Counted from the stretch's first letter, positions 34,453-47,183 are shown. The stretch: 64,000 nucleotides of DNA from Lucifuga dentata (GCA_014773175.1 VXCM01000201.1:163519-227518), one strand, 5' to 3'. Notes: generated by a model not told the origin, from the letters alone. Program-made: numbers and translations.

Positions 34453-37400
34453 GTAAGTCACGGCTCTGATCACATTCCAGACCTGTGTGTTTTAATTTCA
34501 TTCATCCTCTGGTGCTGAAATAGAAGAAAAAGACACTTTGCCGCGTTTAGATGCAGTAGATTTGGACAGAGGGGAAGGTTTGCCTTATGTAGACCCGCTC
34601 TGCTGTGTCCACGCTTTATTAACACACACCCACTGTGGGTCTACTGAGCGTCTATTGTGGAATCAGATGCGTTCCTGCCTTTTTCTTGCATGTCATGTGG
34701 AAGGATACAGCGGCGGGTTGTAGCCGTCAGTGTGCGCGCACCACAATGGCTCGGATGGGTAACAAAAATGGCCGCACGTGTGGTAAGATCGGTGTGAATT
34801 TCCAGCTGTTTGGTCAGCCAAAACGGCGCAAGCGTTGGGCACGGATCTGGCGCATGGAACAGACGCACGGATCTGGCGCACGGATGTGGCCGTGCGTCAG
34901 AACCGTGGCATGTATCTGTGTGGGGAAAGAGCTGCGGGTCAATGCTGACAGGATGAGAGGTTGGAACGCGTCACCGTCCCGAAATGATAGACTGCAACAT
35001 CTCGGTGGACTTAAGAAAGAACACAGTGTGCGCTCTTAATTCAACATTAGGTCCTGGACAGTAGAATCTGCACCAGGTGGAACATTCGGGCTAATTTTAT
35101 TATCTGGAAACAGTTTTACTAACTGTAACTACTAATTTAATGCTTAATGGAGACAGAGAATGGAACCGGTGGCTTATTGGCACAGGCAGCCCAGGCGCAG
35201 CCAGACGGTGCTATTGATTTTCATTTTCTGTCCTCCACTGAGATACATGATGCACCATCCAATAATAATGCACTAACACGATGTCAAAACCACTTTATGT
35301 GCGCACTTAATCGGAATATAAAACCATGAACTTATCACAAAAGACTACAGCACTCAATGAATCCTGGGACTTTCACGCTCAGAGGAGCTTGGGGTCACTT
35401 GGCAAGGCTTATAAGCTGTTTATCCTTGTCACGTGACTGGGGAAGCCCATGCACATAAGCAGCATCCTGGGGGATTCACCAAGGAGAAGCTGGGATTGGC
35501 CACTATCTACTAGCCAATTCAGAGGGCTACCAAGGATCTTGTTACATCTAAACTATATCTTATGAGTCTTTCCATCTTCCTTTTCATCATATAATAGAGC
35601 CTAATCAGATTTGCTTAAGTTAATAAGAGGGACAAAAGGAGGAAGGGAAGGAGACTTGGATCGTTATAGAGCAAATCAGCAGCAAGAAAATTTGGTAAGT
35701 CTTTGAAATTAGGATCCACGATGACCTTTATTGTTCTGCTGAAGTAGGTGGAATAGTTATCTAGGCTCAAACTTAAGCTGTCAGCCCTCATGTGCTTGTT
35801 ACCTCTTGTCAAAAGAGAACACGAATTTCAAGTTGAATGTGCTATAATGGCTCCCTGCATTGGAACTAATGGAGGATGTCAGCAAGTCATTCAAAGACCA
35901 AGCCCAACACTCTTAGATCCTTCTACTTTTCCATTATTAATACACAGAAAAGGGGGAGATGGCAGGAAAAGAGGGATGGAGAGGGAAAGAGAGGAACAGA
36001 AGAGGGTGACTCAACCCTCCCATCAGTGAACAATAGATGCATCAGAGGACAAACTGCTATTATCTACACTTGTAATCAACTCTTCTTCTCTGCACAGTCA
36101 ACACCGCCCTGCTGTTAATGCAAAACTCACCACAGAACACTTACCATGAGACAGAAAAATACACAACTAAGTGACCAACTGACTAGAAAAGAAGGATAAT
36201 TTTGTACTTCACTGAACTAAGTGTAAGGATTGCTACAGGCCAAAAGTATTTGGCAGTTTTTGCTGCAGCCCTGTGCTGATTCATCAGATTAGATCCATCA
36301 CTAAGGCCTTAAAGGCGTATAACACTGCAGATAAACTATAAAGTTCTCCGTGTACTGTATTTTGTATAAGGTTGTATAAGAAACACCTCCTGTTGACTAG
36401 AATCAGAGAAGCGTTGATTTTATTATAAAAGTCCACAGAGAACAAACCTAAAAAAAAAAAGATGGAAAAGGTGAATGAAGTATCTAGGACACTGATGTGA
36501 GTGTAAGAGCACATTTCAGGCATCAAGCATTCCAAGTATACCAAATGAGATTCCCATGGGGTTTGACTGGAAATGCTCTACATAGTCGGATGACAGGCTA
36601 TTGGTCAGGCTTTAATTTTACACCTATACGAAAATGGGAAATATACCTGGTGAAATCATTTGAGTCTTCTTTTGCTTCCATTCTCATTTCTTAACATTTT
36701 GCATCACCTCTCTTAATACTAATTGGTCAGTAACAGGAAGCTAGGGAAAGAAGAGCCTGAAAAGAAGCAGGCGGAGTCATGTGACTAGTTAAATTATGTC
36801 ATGAAGGGCTCATTAAGATTGCTACGCATTAAAAGCGCCGGGAGGCTTTGCCGTGCCACAGATGGGTGTGTAATTATATCTTCCAAAGCGCAGACATCCC
36901 ACCAGCTGTAACAGCACTAAGGACAGGAATTAATTAATTTTGGTGAGTGACAGATGCAGGAAAAGTGCAGTGACCCAACAGCTGATGCATTTGTGTTAAA
37001 TGGTGATCATTTAGATAGCAGAGTCAGGTGAAAAGTAGACGTTTGTGCCTTTTATAAGCACGAATCAGCAGGAAGTTTGTAAAAGCTGCAAGAGATATAA
37101 GATTTGGAGGAAGAACTTCTCTGTAAAGACAGCACTTAAAACTCTGTGCAGATGTGCTGTAGATCGTCGTCTGTGAAAAGCTGAATGTGATTGGGTAGAA
37201 GTCGCCATATTTTCAGCAAAGACTAATATTGCCAGACAAAGGAAATTTCTTGATCACTGAATATGTTTACTTCATTTTTTGTCCTGCTATTTATAGAGCG
37301 CAAAGGTGTGTGATGCTTTAAAACATGTAGTGAGGACAGGCTGTGTGCTGCTGCAGGTAGGAGCAGGATGATATAGGCAAGTATTTCTCTTTTCCACATA

Positions 37401-39253
37401 ACCTCTCTCTCTTTCTCTTGTGGCCACTTGGTATACAAATGAGCTTTTACGACAGACCGGACAGCACATTTTCCAATTGAGAGAGTGCCAGTGTACCTGA
37501 AAACTGCTTACCTGCATCCCTATTTATCCAGTTGATTAAAGGGCAGAATCTGCACTTTTGTCCACTCAGTTTTACATGTTTTAAGAGACAATTAATTACA
37601 AACTTATCGAGCTGTTATCAGTACCTGTGACATTAGAGGGTTAAATTCCTATTGACAGTACAAAGAGTATTAACGAAATGCATTAATGGTGATATTGATG
37701 TAAGATGGTGTAATCTTTGTGGAGTGACCTACATAAGGTTTGTTTGGAGGCTGAGGCTGATGGGGGAGTTGGTTGGGGGCCAGTCATCACACACACATAT
37801 ATCCACATTCTGACACACACACATAGCACATCCTTTCCCCACTCTCTTGTTCCCCTAGTACTTACAGAATGAAGACACACTGTATTCAGCAAAGTTACTA
37901 ATTGCTGTTTGCTGCCGCCGGAGTCGGAGCAGCACCTCGGCCCAGCGAAGGGACATCTGGGCTTCCAGGCGAGACGGAGCTTCCTGGTCTTCTTTGTGAT
38001 TTTCAAGTCACTGAGAGGAAATTAATGTGACGGCAGCTGTGACAGCCCTGTGCCTCTGGCCCTGCGGTGCACTGGGAGAGTGTGTGTGTGTCTGAGAAGA
38101 AAGAGAAAAGGAGAATAGGTTACATTGTTTATTTGTTAGCCATGAATGGAATCACTCCTTGAGGAGACCTTGGATCTTTGTGTGTATTTGTATTTTATGT
38201 CCCTAAGGGCTGTGGAGTCAGAGTGAGGTTTTCTGCTGGTGTGACTATAACTGGTGGTATTAAAACCACTCAGGCTGCTGATGTTTCTCTGCTTACACGC
38301 ACACACATACAGACACACATACACTCATTTACATGTGCGAGACAGTGATGATCTTTTGCTGTTTTGCATTAAAAAAATCTGATCCTCCATAATCCCCATC
38401 CATCGTCTGACTGCTTGGCAACCAGGGCTTTTGTTGGTTCGTCCTTTCCTATGGACAAACCAGTGGCAGCCGGGATTGCTAGTCACCACTTCCTGGTAAT
38501 TCTCCCTCTGTCCCACGAGTTCAAAAGACGTGTGGACTCAGTGATAATGGGATGTCCAGCACATTCTCAGTGTGTTCTAATCAATGCGAGAAAAAAATGA
38601 CCTGAATTTAGAAAAATGCAATTGCGTGTTGTAACCCAGTTCTTAGTCCTTGAGATGACCCGGCTTAGTGTGTGTGAATGTTTGCCTGCATGTGTGTGTG
38701 TCCATATATAACTGCTTACGCAACACGTACTCTATGCAACGAAAATTCCCAGAGTTACCTGAAAATTTCTAGAGACAGTTAAAAACAGATTTATTAAGGT
38801 ATTGGTATTCAGATGATCACTCTTCGTGCTTTGCTCTCTCAACACTCCTTCATCTTTTTCCTCTCTTCTCCTAATCCGTCCATCTTTTGAAGACTGGAGA
38901 GGCTCTTCCCATAAGTCTATCTAATCTTCAAGGATCGATGCTCTCTTTCTTTCCTCGTTCAAGACTCCTAATGTGTATTTTATCTCCTCTGTGTGAGTTT
39001 CTCTTCAACTCACAAACCACTTTGTGAACCTGTCCACTCATTTTTTTTTTTTTACTCTCCTTTGTTTGCTTTTGGACTTTTGATTGGTCCGGTCTGTCTG
39101 CTGCTTCATGATGTGGGTGATTCAATGATGAATTGCCTGGATTACTTTGTCTCCATTAACATTCTTCGAAGGGATATCTTTCACTTCCAATGAGCATGCC
39201 GAGCCTGATTGTAATCTGTGTTGTGTAATTAATCGACCTCTCAAGCCTCGCAT

Positions 39254-39255
<2 letters not shown>

Positions 39256-39298
<43 letters not shown>
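39256..39298. repeat. (TC)n microsatellite
   Basis: About 21 uninterrupted TC units. A GA tract lies at about 39671-39708. Confidence 0.95.
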
Positions 39299-39302
<4 letters not shown>

Positions 39303-39671
39303 CTCTCATACAATAAAAGGACTAATTACCACTAATGTGATGGATGATCGTCAAATGAATAGACTCAGGTAGAATATAGTGGGATGATAGCAAGTTAATC
39401 ATTAATGTACTTACTCTGGTGCTCAGTTTTGTAAAGCATTTTAAATATTTGCACTTGGAAACTCTTATAATTATGTAGGAGGGAGCACAATGGCATTAAA
39501 AAGACCAGAAAGGAGCTTAGGGTCAAAGATCAACTGAAGGGCGTCTCTGAGGGATGCAATTTTACTGAAACAGAGTAATACTTTACATTTGAAGACATTT
39601 TGGCTGATGCTTATACCTGCCGATGTAACACCGAAGGAAGGTTTCAACGACTCTCTTATGGCTCTTCCTGC

Positions 39672-39707
<36 letters not shown>

Positions 39708-40877
39708 GTTGAAAGAAATGACGCATGTAAGAGTGATAGTCTATTGTTTTGTGGGTGAGTGCTGGCATAGGTTATTTGCAATCACACCATTTCATTGTTT
39801 TTTGCTAGCTTGCATTTTCTAATGGTCCATTTCACAAAGGGCTATTCAGCGCAGCATGGATGAGTTTAGCACTGCCAGACCTTTATGATTCAATTAAACA
39901 GATGAGGCTTTAAAATGCCAAAACTAAGAAGTAAAAAAAAAAATTCTGATAACATATTTTTCCCATTTTTATTACTTCATGCACCACATATGTATAATTT
40001 AAAAAATTTAAGCAGGGAAAGAAGGCTTCATTGTTGTGAATGATGAACTCATTAAACAATGGAGGCTGCTGGACAAATAACATTAACAGTGATGGTACGT
40101 GTTCCTGAATGAAATTTGGGAATCATAATGTGAAGGTATACTTTCAGAGAAAAAGATTTCTTGCAAGGGGGAGGGTTTGAAACTGCCGTGACATTTTTCC
40201 CACGTGCACAATATATGACTACATACTGTAGGTGATTATGTGATATGCAATATAGTATAGCCAGAAAATTATTATAGTAGAACCAAAATAGTTCCTCAAA
40301 GTTTAAATGTCTTCAGGAGAGCAGGAAGCAGCTCAACCTCAGTGATGCATCAGAAAATCCTGCATTATTTCTGCATTATTACTTTACCACTTTAACCTAT
40401 TCCTTCATATTGATATACATTATCTGATGAATCAATATTGGCCAATAATATGGATTGTTCGGTGTACTGGTCAGGCTCTACATGACGTCTTAAATACTTG
40501 GGTCAGATAGACAGGATGTGTGTGTGTTCAATTAAAAGTAACAGGGTGAATGCATTGTGCTTAGTCACGACTTTACTATGCTGATGGCACGGTGCCAGTT
40601 GATGATGCAAGCATCCTCGATCAGCTGAGGACAACGACTGGTCCTCAGTGTGTCTGTGCATCGTTCTGAAGGAACAACAGTCCATCTCCACACAAGACAA
40701 GGGGGACAGGGAGGACATAGATAAATGAATTAGATAATCCACAGAGAAAAGGAGTGACTCAGCGTCTGTGTGATGGATATGCAAAAGTGTGTGTTTGAAT
40801 GCTGAAGCAAGTGTGTGTGCAGGGAATGATGAAAACTGGTGTGCAGCATTGCAAGTCTAACTGAATATTCATGCCTC

Positions 40878-40923
<46 letters not shown>

Positions 40924-40936
40924 TCTCTCCTCACAG

Positions 40937-40995
40937 TTGACTGATGAACAGGCAGTAGGAGTACTGGGAGGGCTGGGCTTCAGCAACTTGCACAG
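40937..40995 (+). other. mpp6: Candidate mpp6 5' UTR exon
   Basis: 59 nt lie between a (CT)n tract ending CCTCACAG and the donor CACAG|GTAAAC. Both splice sites are near consensus. It contains a five-codon upstream reading frame (ATG AAC AGG CAG TAG). In the phase needed to join the 45 kb exon it meets a stop, so it can only be leader. Confidence 0.45.
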
Positions 40996-41486
40996 GTAAA
41001 CACAAAGTTCTTCCGATTTTATCTCACCACACACACTCTGGAGACATTTCGGAAAATGTTATTTGCCTGTTGACAAGATTTTATCTGTCTGGTATGAGAA
41101 ATGCCAGCATTTGAAGCTCGGTTGAACTGTGTCACTGCTGTTGATTGAAAATGTGTAAAGGAATTTGGAAAGTGTCTCGTGTTTCTCCACGTGTTTTTGA
41201 AAACTCAGTCTGTGAAGTTAGTAATAGTAATAAGTAAAGGGTCTAAAACAAACAGCAAGTACAACAGAAGGACATTTCTCATATGCGCATATGCATATGT
41301 ACATATAAACCATATCTGAGTGTAACCAGCAGGGAGGGCATCTATTAGATTAGTGGGCCTTGCTGAGTACTATGCTTTATGTTATCAATTCAGACTAAAT
41401 CATGTTTGCTGCTGTAATAACCTGCTGTGACTCACTTGCTCACTGACCTTATCTGATCTATTGCTGGAGCTCTCAGACTCCCCGCA

Positions 41487-41700
41487 CCGCCTGATTCCTA
41501 CTCTTATTTAAGTATCATCACCACCTGATTCCAACTTTTATTTAAAAATTATCACCACCTGATTCCTACTTTTACTTAAGTATTATCACTGCCTGATTCC
41601 TACTCTTATTTAAGTATCATGACCGCCTGATTGATTCCTACTCTTATTTAAGAGTACTTAAATCACCACCCGATTCCTACTCTTATTTAAGTATCATCAT
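41487..41700. repeat. Minisatellite, about 35-40 bp unit
   Basis: Five to six imperfect units of CCTGATTCCTACTCTTATTT followed by AAGTATCATCACCA. Small indels and one duplicated GATT vary between units. Confidence 0.85.
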
Positions 41701-42160
41701 AAATAGAATTTTAACTGACATTCTTGTCAAATAGCATTATTTTATATTCACAGAATGTGGCTGATTACTTCATAATAATACAGAATAATAATAATATTAA
41801 AAACAAGAGGCCATCAACTTTAACTACACAGCATCATGCTAAATAATTGCAGTGATAATTTAAGCTCATTCACAAAGCTTCCCTTATGTTAATCAGCGCA
41901 TCGTTGTCCTATTATCGGCATGTTTTTGTAACGGGTGCCATAGGTAAAAGCCAGCAAAGATCGCATGTTAATGAGCTGCTTTAACAGCCATGTGTTTTAT
42001 ACTGCTTCCTCTTGTGTCAAAGCGAAATTGACATGTTAAATCGGCAAAGGAAACCTAAATTCTATGCTTTCGAGCTCCACATTTTACGAGTGACACTAAT
42101 ATAATAGAGATAAAAGATGCAGACACAGGGAGTCCAGCACACGGCAGGTGGTTGTGTCAA

Positions 42161-42162
<2 letters not shown>

Positions 42163-42202
<40 letters not shown>
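42163..42202. repeat. (GT)n(GA)n compound microsatellite
   Basis: GT units to about 42180, directly followed by GA units to about 42202. Confidence 0.9.
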
Positions 42203-42204
<2 letters not shown>

Positions 42205-42938
42205 GTGCAGCAGATGAGGCTTGAAGAAGAGGCACAAACACTAGAATATGTGAGATCGTATCAAAATTTGACATTTAAATAGACTGATTGATCGATTCAC
42301 TGGACTTAAATGTCAAATTTATTGATGACTAAAATGTGAGGCAAACAGAGTTTAAAATGTCTCGCAGATTTCATATTAATCACTTCCCCGACATTTAAAT
42401 AAGGCAAATGCTAAAAGATGCCGGTAACAGGTGTTTATGAAAGAGAGAATGTGGTTGCGTGATGATATTTGTCCTTATCGACACGTTGAGTTTGGCACTG
42501 TGTTTTATGAATTCTCCCCCCAAATGTGGCGACATCCCACGATGCTTTATTATGGCCTAAGTGCTTTGCTTTCTCCTCACGCAGCTGTTCTGCCACCCGG
42601 CGTGAACTCAGCTCTCGTTTCTTCTCTTTCGAAATGGAAACAATTAGTTTGACATTCTCGAGGACAGACTGTGAGCTGCTGTGTGTCCCTTAGTTCATTT
42701 ATCTTAGTTTCAGATAAAATAATACAATACGGTAATGCGTTGCCCTCTCTGCGCAGAGGTCAGAATCTGCGGTGGAACTTCAGCACTGGAGCTGGTCGGG
42801 AATCAGTGAGATTCACCTGGATGTTTACCAACTGTGGGGCTTGAATCAGGGTTACATGATTAAAGGAAGCTGGAAGCTGTAGAGAGAGAGAGGTTTCTGT
42901 AATCCTGTGCTTTTATGGCCGGATTAAAATCCAGCTTC

Positions 42939-43400
42939 CTGAGGTGGGGGAGGGGTGGAATAGTGGTATTGAAGATGGGCAGGGAGGGGGCGGAGCAGAT
43001 TAAAACTTGTAGATCTTTTTCTAGTACATCTGCGTCACTACGGGAGGAGAAGCGTTTGTCTCGTTTAAGTCTAAACGCTGAGCTGAGATGGGTTTTCCCT
43101 GTTCCTCTGCATTTTAACAGCCTCGGCATGGCAGCAGATGCACGTAGCAAAAAAAAAAAATCTCTGNCTGAGGTGGGGGAGGGGTGGAATAGTGGTATTG
43201 AAGATGGGCAGGGAGGGGGCGGAGCAGATTAAAACTTGTAGATCTTTTTCTAGTACATCTGTGTCACTACGGGAGGAGAAGCGTTTGTCTCGTTTAAGTC
43301 TAAACGCTGAGCTGAGCGTTTAGACTTAAACCCTGTTCCTCTGCATTTTAACAGCCTCGGCATGGCAGCAGATGCACGTAGCAAAATAAAAAAATCTCTG
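42939..43400. repeat. N-joined duplicate with allelic differences
   Basis: 42939-43166 and 43168-43400 are the same segment around an N at 43167. They differ by TCTGCGTCA/TCTGTGTCA and by a replacement that creates a 40-bp palindrome only in the second copy (43292-43331). Confidence 0.85.
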
Positions 43401-43768
43401 CTGAGCTTCAGCAAATGTGTCGTGATATATAATGTAGCAACAATGTGGAGGCCGTTTGTGGATGATACGGTGAAAAACCTGAATTACAGGATAATGTGAC
43501 TGTAACTCATAAATCTCTGCATGAAAACTCTGAGGTTTGCAAAGGCTTAAAGAGTCTCTGGTGACTTGTTTCTTGCATTTTATTTAAAAGACTTTCTAAG
43601 TGCATTTATATACACTCATATTTTAATTTTGGAAGACTTTTATACTTTTGTTATAATTAATTTAAGAGGAAAATATTGTACTTTTTACTACTTATATTTA
43701 TCTAATGGCTGTGCTTACTAATAACTTTACAGATTCTGATTTTACAGGTTTTCCTTCTCTCCTTCCGT

Positions 43769-43918
43769 CCCATGTCATATCCTTCCTTCTTCCTTTTATT
43801 CTTGATTCCTTCCTTCCTTCCTTCCTTCCTTCCTTTNCCATGTCATATCCTTCCTTCTTCCTTTTATTCTTGATTCCTTCCTTCCTTCCTTCCTTCCTTC
43901 CTTCCTTCCTTCCTTTTT
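43769..43918. repeat. (CCTT)n microsatellite, N-joined duplicate
   Basis: CCATGTCATATCCTTCC and a CCTT run occur twice around an N at 43837. The second run is longer. Confidence 0.85.
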
Positions 43919-44224
43919 GACCTTTATTTCCCCCTTACTTATTGATTTCAGTACTTCCTCCAGCAATGGTGGTCTGTTAATATGTACGCATATTTATTTA
44001 TTTATTAATTCCCATCATTTCCAAATTAAACAGAGCCAATTATTTATGGAACACAAAGCTTTTGCTAATAAAAGAAGGCAGAAGGTTTATTAGAAAGGAG
44101 AAACCCCAAGACAGAAGGAGCGAGAGAAACAGGTTCCATTAAGCTGACACATGCTCCTTAGGGAGGCGACCGACAGCTGAGGAAATCGTACGATCACAAT
44201 CTGCAGGCGCAGAGAGTTTCTGCA

Positions 44225-44230
<6 letters not shown>

Positions 44231-44279
<49 letters not shown>

Positions 44280-44792
44280 NNNNNNNNNNNNNNNNNNNNN
44301 NNNNNNNNNNNNNNNNNNNNNNNNNNNNNNNNNNNNNNNNNNNNNNNNNNNNNNNNNNNNNNNNNNNNNNNNNNNNNNNNNNNNNNNNNNNNNNNNNNNN
44401 NNNNNNNNNNNNNNNNNNNNNNNNNNNNNNNNNNNNNNNNNNNNNNNNNNNNNNNNNNNNNNNNNNNNNNNNNNNNNNNNNNNNNNNNNNNNNNNNNNNN
44501 NNNNNNNNNNNNNNNNNNNNNNNNNNNNNNNNNNNNNNNNNNNNNNNNNNNNNNNNNNNNNNNNNNNNNNNNNNNNNNNNNNNNNNNNNNNNNNNNNNNN
44601 NNNNNNNNNNNNNNNNNNNNNNNNNNNNNNNNNNNNNNNNNNNNNNNNNNNNNNNNNNNNNNNNNNNNNNNNNNNNNNNNNNNNNNNNNNNNNNNNNNNN
44701 NNNNNNNNNNNNNNNNNNNNNNNNNNNNNNNNNNNNNNNNNNNNNNNNNNNNNNNNNNNNNNNNNNNNNNNNNNNNNNNNNNNNNNNNNNNN

Positions 44793-44828
<36 letters not shown>
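44231..44828. other. Assembly gap flanked by GA and TC tracts
   Basis: (GA)n at 44231-44278, unknown bases at 44280-44792, then (TC)n at 44793-44828. The content is unknown. Confidence 0.95.
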
Positions 44829-44833
<5 letters not shown>

Positions 44834-45035
44834 TTGTCTTTCTGAACTTACTTCATCTCTACCTTTGGCCCCTCCATCTACTACTCCTTTCCCCTCCTCA
44901 TCTCTTGATATCCCCCCTGATCTTAATCTTGCTCTGTCCTCGCTCGCTTTGGGCCTCGGCCTCCCTCGTTTTTCTGTCCTCAATCCCTTCTTTGTCTCTC
45001 TCTCATTGTCTCCCTCTCTGTTTCGGGGAGTTTAG

Positions 45036-45435
45036 TGGGTCAGCAGCGCCGCGGACAAGGACGTGGAGGACAGAAGACAGTTGCAGAACTGCTAGTTAGC
45101 CTTAGCGTACTTGTGGCAGCAGTGAGGAAGGAGGAGGGCTCGGTGATGGTGATGGTGACGGCTATGGAAGACGCCTGTCCCAACGGGGTACAGGAGGAGG
45201 AGGAGGGACAGCCTGCCGTGGAGGGGCCCCCAACTGCCCAGTCCACCCAGGGATCAGATTCTTCAGGAGGTGAGGAAAGGAGGAGGAGGAGGAGGGTTGT
45301 NCTCGGTGATGGTGATGGTGACGGCTATGGAAGACGCCTGTCCCAATGGGGTACAGGAGGAGGAGGAGGAGGGACAGCCTGCCGTGGAGGGGCCCCCAGC
45401 TGCCCAGTCCACCCAGGGATCAGATTCTTCAGGAG
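45036..45435 (+). CDS. mpp6: mpp6 alternative N-terminal extension exon
   Basis: After GGGAGTTTAG the plus strand is open up to a good donor (GGAG|GTGAGG at 45435/45436). Likely starts are the ATGs of the MVMVTAMEDACPNG stretch. The Glu-rich, low-complexity sequence runs through EGQPAVEGPP and QSTQGSDSSG. The exon ends with one base (G) of a codon. The first standard exon begins CC-ATG, so splicing gives GCC ATG and an in-frame ...SDSSG-A-MQQVD. Extended MPP2 joins the same way (ending A-MQQV). 45139-45300 and 45302-45466 are duplicate copies around an N; in copy 1 the exon would end at 45269. The copies differ by one Glu and a Thr/Ala change. Confidence 0.6.
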
Positions 45436-45599
45436 GTGAGGAAAGGAGGAGGAGGAGGAGGGTTGTCACATATTTAGAATCCTGTAGTTTCTGGGTGGAT
45501 TGATGGAAGAGGAACGACACGGGTTGCCAGGTCTTTCCTGATTGGACTTGTCAGTGTTTTTCAGAAAAAGAGTTTAGAATCTTAATCAGGGAGTGTGTG

Positions 45600-45686
45600 C
45601 ATTGGCATTCACTGCACACGGTGCTGTTTGGTGTAGAGAGGCGTTGAGAGAGACTGCGGACAAACAGAGGGAGGAATTAAGCTCAG
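45600..45686 (+). other. Possible alternative mpp6 leader ending in a donor
   Basis: AAGCTCAG|GTAAGA at about 45686 is a strong donor shape following a purine-rich stretch. No acceptor was identified before it, so if real it would be a first exon. Evidence is limited to the donor. Confidence 0.2.
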
Positions 45687-45964
45687 GTAAGAAAGATGAT
45701 TCATTGCGTAGATGAATGAAGCAGGTGTCGAGCGTCACAATCTCTTCACTTTTGGAGCTTCTTCAGGCGTGTGGTTATTTCTGCCATCTTTCTCAGCGTT
45801 ATGACGACCTTTACGAAGGAGGTTTTAGTCTCTCGTTGGATGGAAAAGCATCTTATGTTGGCACGAGTATCTACACACAAGCACACGTGGTGGTGGTNCA
45901 TTCTGTGGTTGGGGACATGGTGACATGATGATCTGACCAAGTGGGTAAAGGTCAACACAGAGCA

Positions 45965-46072
45965 TATAAGCTCAGAAGTAGCAGGATTCAGCTGTGTGTG
46001 TGTGTGTGTTTGACTCACTCACTCACACACACAAGGGGAGCGTNTATAAGCTCAGAAGTAGCAGGATTCAGC

Positions 46073-46104
<32 letters not shown>

Positions 46105-46149
46105 TGTGTGTGTGTTTGACTCACTCACTCACACACACAAGGGGAGCGT
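45965..46149. repeat. N-joined duplicate with differing (GT)n length
   Basis: TATAAGCTCAGAAGTAGCAG and following bases occur at 45965-46043 and 46045-46149, with an N at 46044. The GT tract is clearly longer in the second copy, as expected for two alleles. Confidence 0.85.
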
Positions 46150-46247
46150 TTTAGGAGTTTCAGGAAGTTGCACCATAACTATTCATAAGTGCGTGTCTAT
46201 GCCACAGTCAGAGCGGTGGCTTAATGCTTGTTTTTGTGTTTGCACGT

Positions 46248-46291
<44 letters not shown>
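46248..46291. repeat. (GT)n microsatellite
   Basis: About 20 GT units. Further tracts in the same intron: (GA)n 47184-47214 and (CA)n 47310-47354. Confidence 0.95.
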
Positions 46292-46294
<3 letters not shown>

Positions 46295-47183
46295 ACGGTA
46301 ATTGCAGCTCTGCTTTCAGACTGGTTTATTCTGGCTTGTGAGAAATTGTGCGTGGGTGAAAAATCCAGTTTAACGTTTTGTCTTTCTGCACTTTCATGCA
46401 GTAAATATATTGTTTTATGGATATACAGACATGTTTAATAGTGTGAATTGCAATTAGTTTTCTTTCTTTAAGATGATCATAAATCTTGAAACTGTGTTTT
46501 TTTTAGAGTTTGCTGTTGATGCAGTCTGTGCACTGTTGTCAGTTTTCAGTCTTCCTCTTTCTGCATGTATGATGAAGAGAAAGATATATCAAATAACTTT
46601 GGCAAGTAAAAACAATTGATGACAATTGATTCTAGAATTTTTTTCCATGTTTCATCCTACAAAGTTCTTGATTTTTACTTGATTTTAGAAAATTTGTGAT
46701 TTGGAAATTTAAAAAAAAAGAAAGAAAAAATATATAAAAATAAAATGTTGTCAATTAAAATTTTAATCTAAATTTTAATACATTTTTATCATGTATTAAT
46801 TACATTTTAAAACAATTTTTAAAAGTTTATAAATAAATGTAAAGCAAAAAAAAAGATTCCTTCCTCTTTATGTAGAAAACAAAATCTTGATTCTACTGTA
46901 ATTGTCGTATGACCATATGACACAATACTCATTCTTGTAGTATTTTGTTTGCAGTTGTGGAAGAAATATCAACATTTTCACAAGAAAAAATTTGTCATCC
47001 TGTCCAGTAAAGGATTTTTATTATAGTGCAGCTTTTTTATAGCAAAGAACCAAAACTAGACTCAACGAAATTAGCTAAAAATTAAATATTATAGTAGAGG
47101 AGATTCACATATTGACTTAATGACACGAAAAACAAGTCAAGTTAAAGTAATAATAGGTTGATAGTTAAATACAGAGTCTAAGG

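Larger units (their letters stand above)
34453..45035 (+). other. mpp6: mpp6 long first intron region
   Basis: The interval holds a candidate 59-nt leader exon (40937-40995), a tandem minisatellite (41487-41700), many CT/GA and GT tracts, N-joined duplicates near 43.2 and 43.8 kb and a 513-bp N gap. The first 0.6 kb remains CpG-rich. GC-rich or homeobox-site-rich blocks at 36750-36940 and 37900-38080 might be regulatory. The 34.6-35.0 kb open frame looks like a by-product of GC-rich DNA. Confidence 0.5.

Noticed and set aside
34635..35039. A 134-residue open frame downstream of the mpp6 leader exon
   Set aside because: It lies in CpG-rich intron DNA where stop codons are rare. There is no recognisable domain or splice context, and a small internal repeat (CACGGATCTGGCGCA) contributes to it.
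44090..44983. A 297-residue open frame on the minus strand
   Set aside because: It runs through the 513-bp N gap and two dinucleotide repeats. Most of its length is unknown sequence or RE/LS repeats, so it is not evidence for a gene.
45941..46438. A 165-residue open frame rich in Cys and Val
   Set aside because: It is the translation of GT microsatellites plus an N-joined duplicate.
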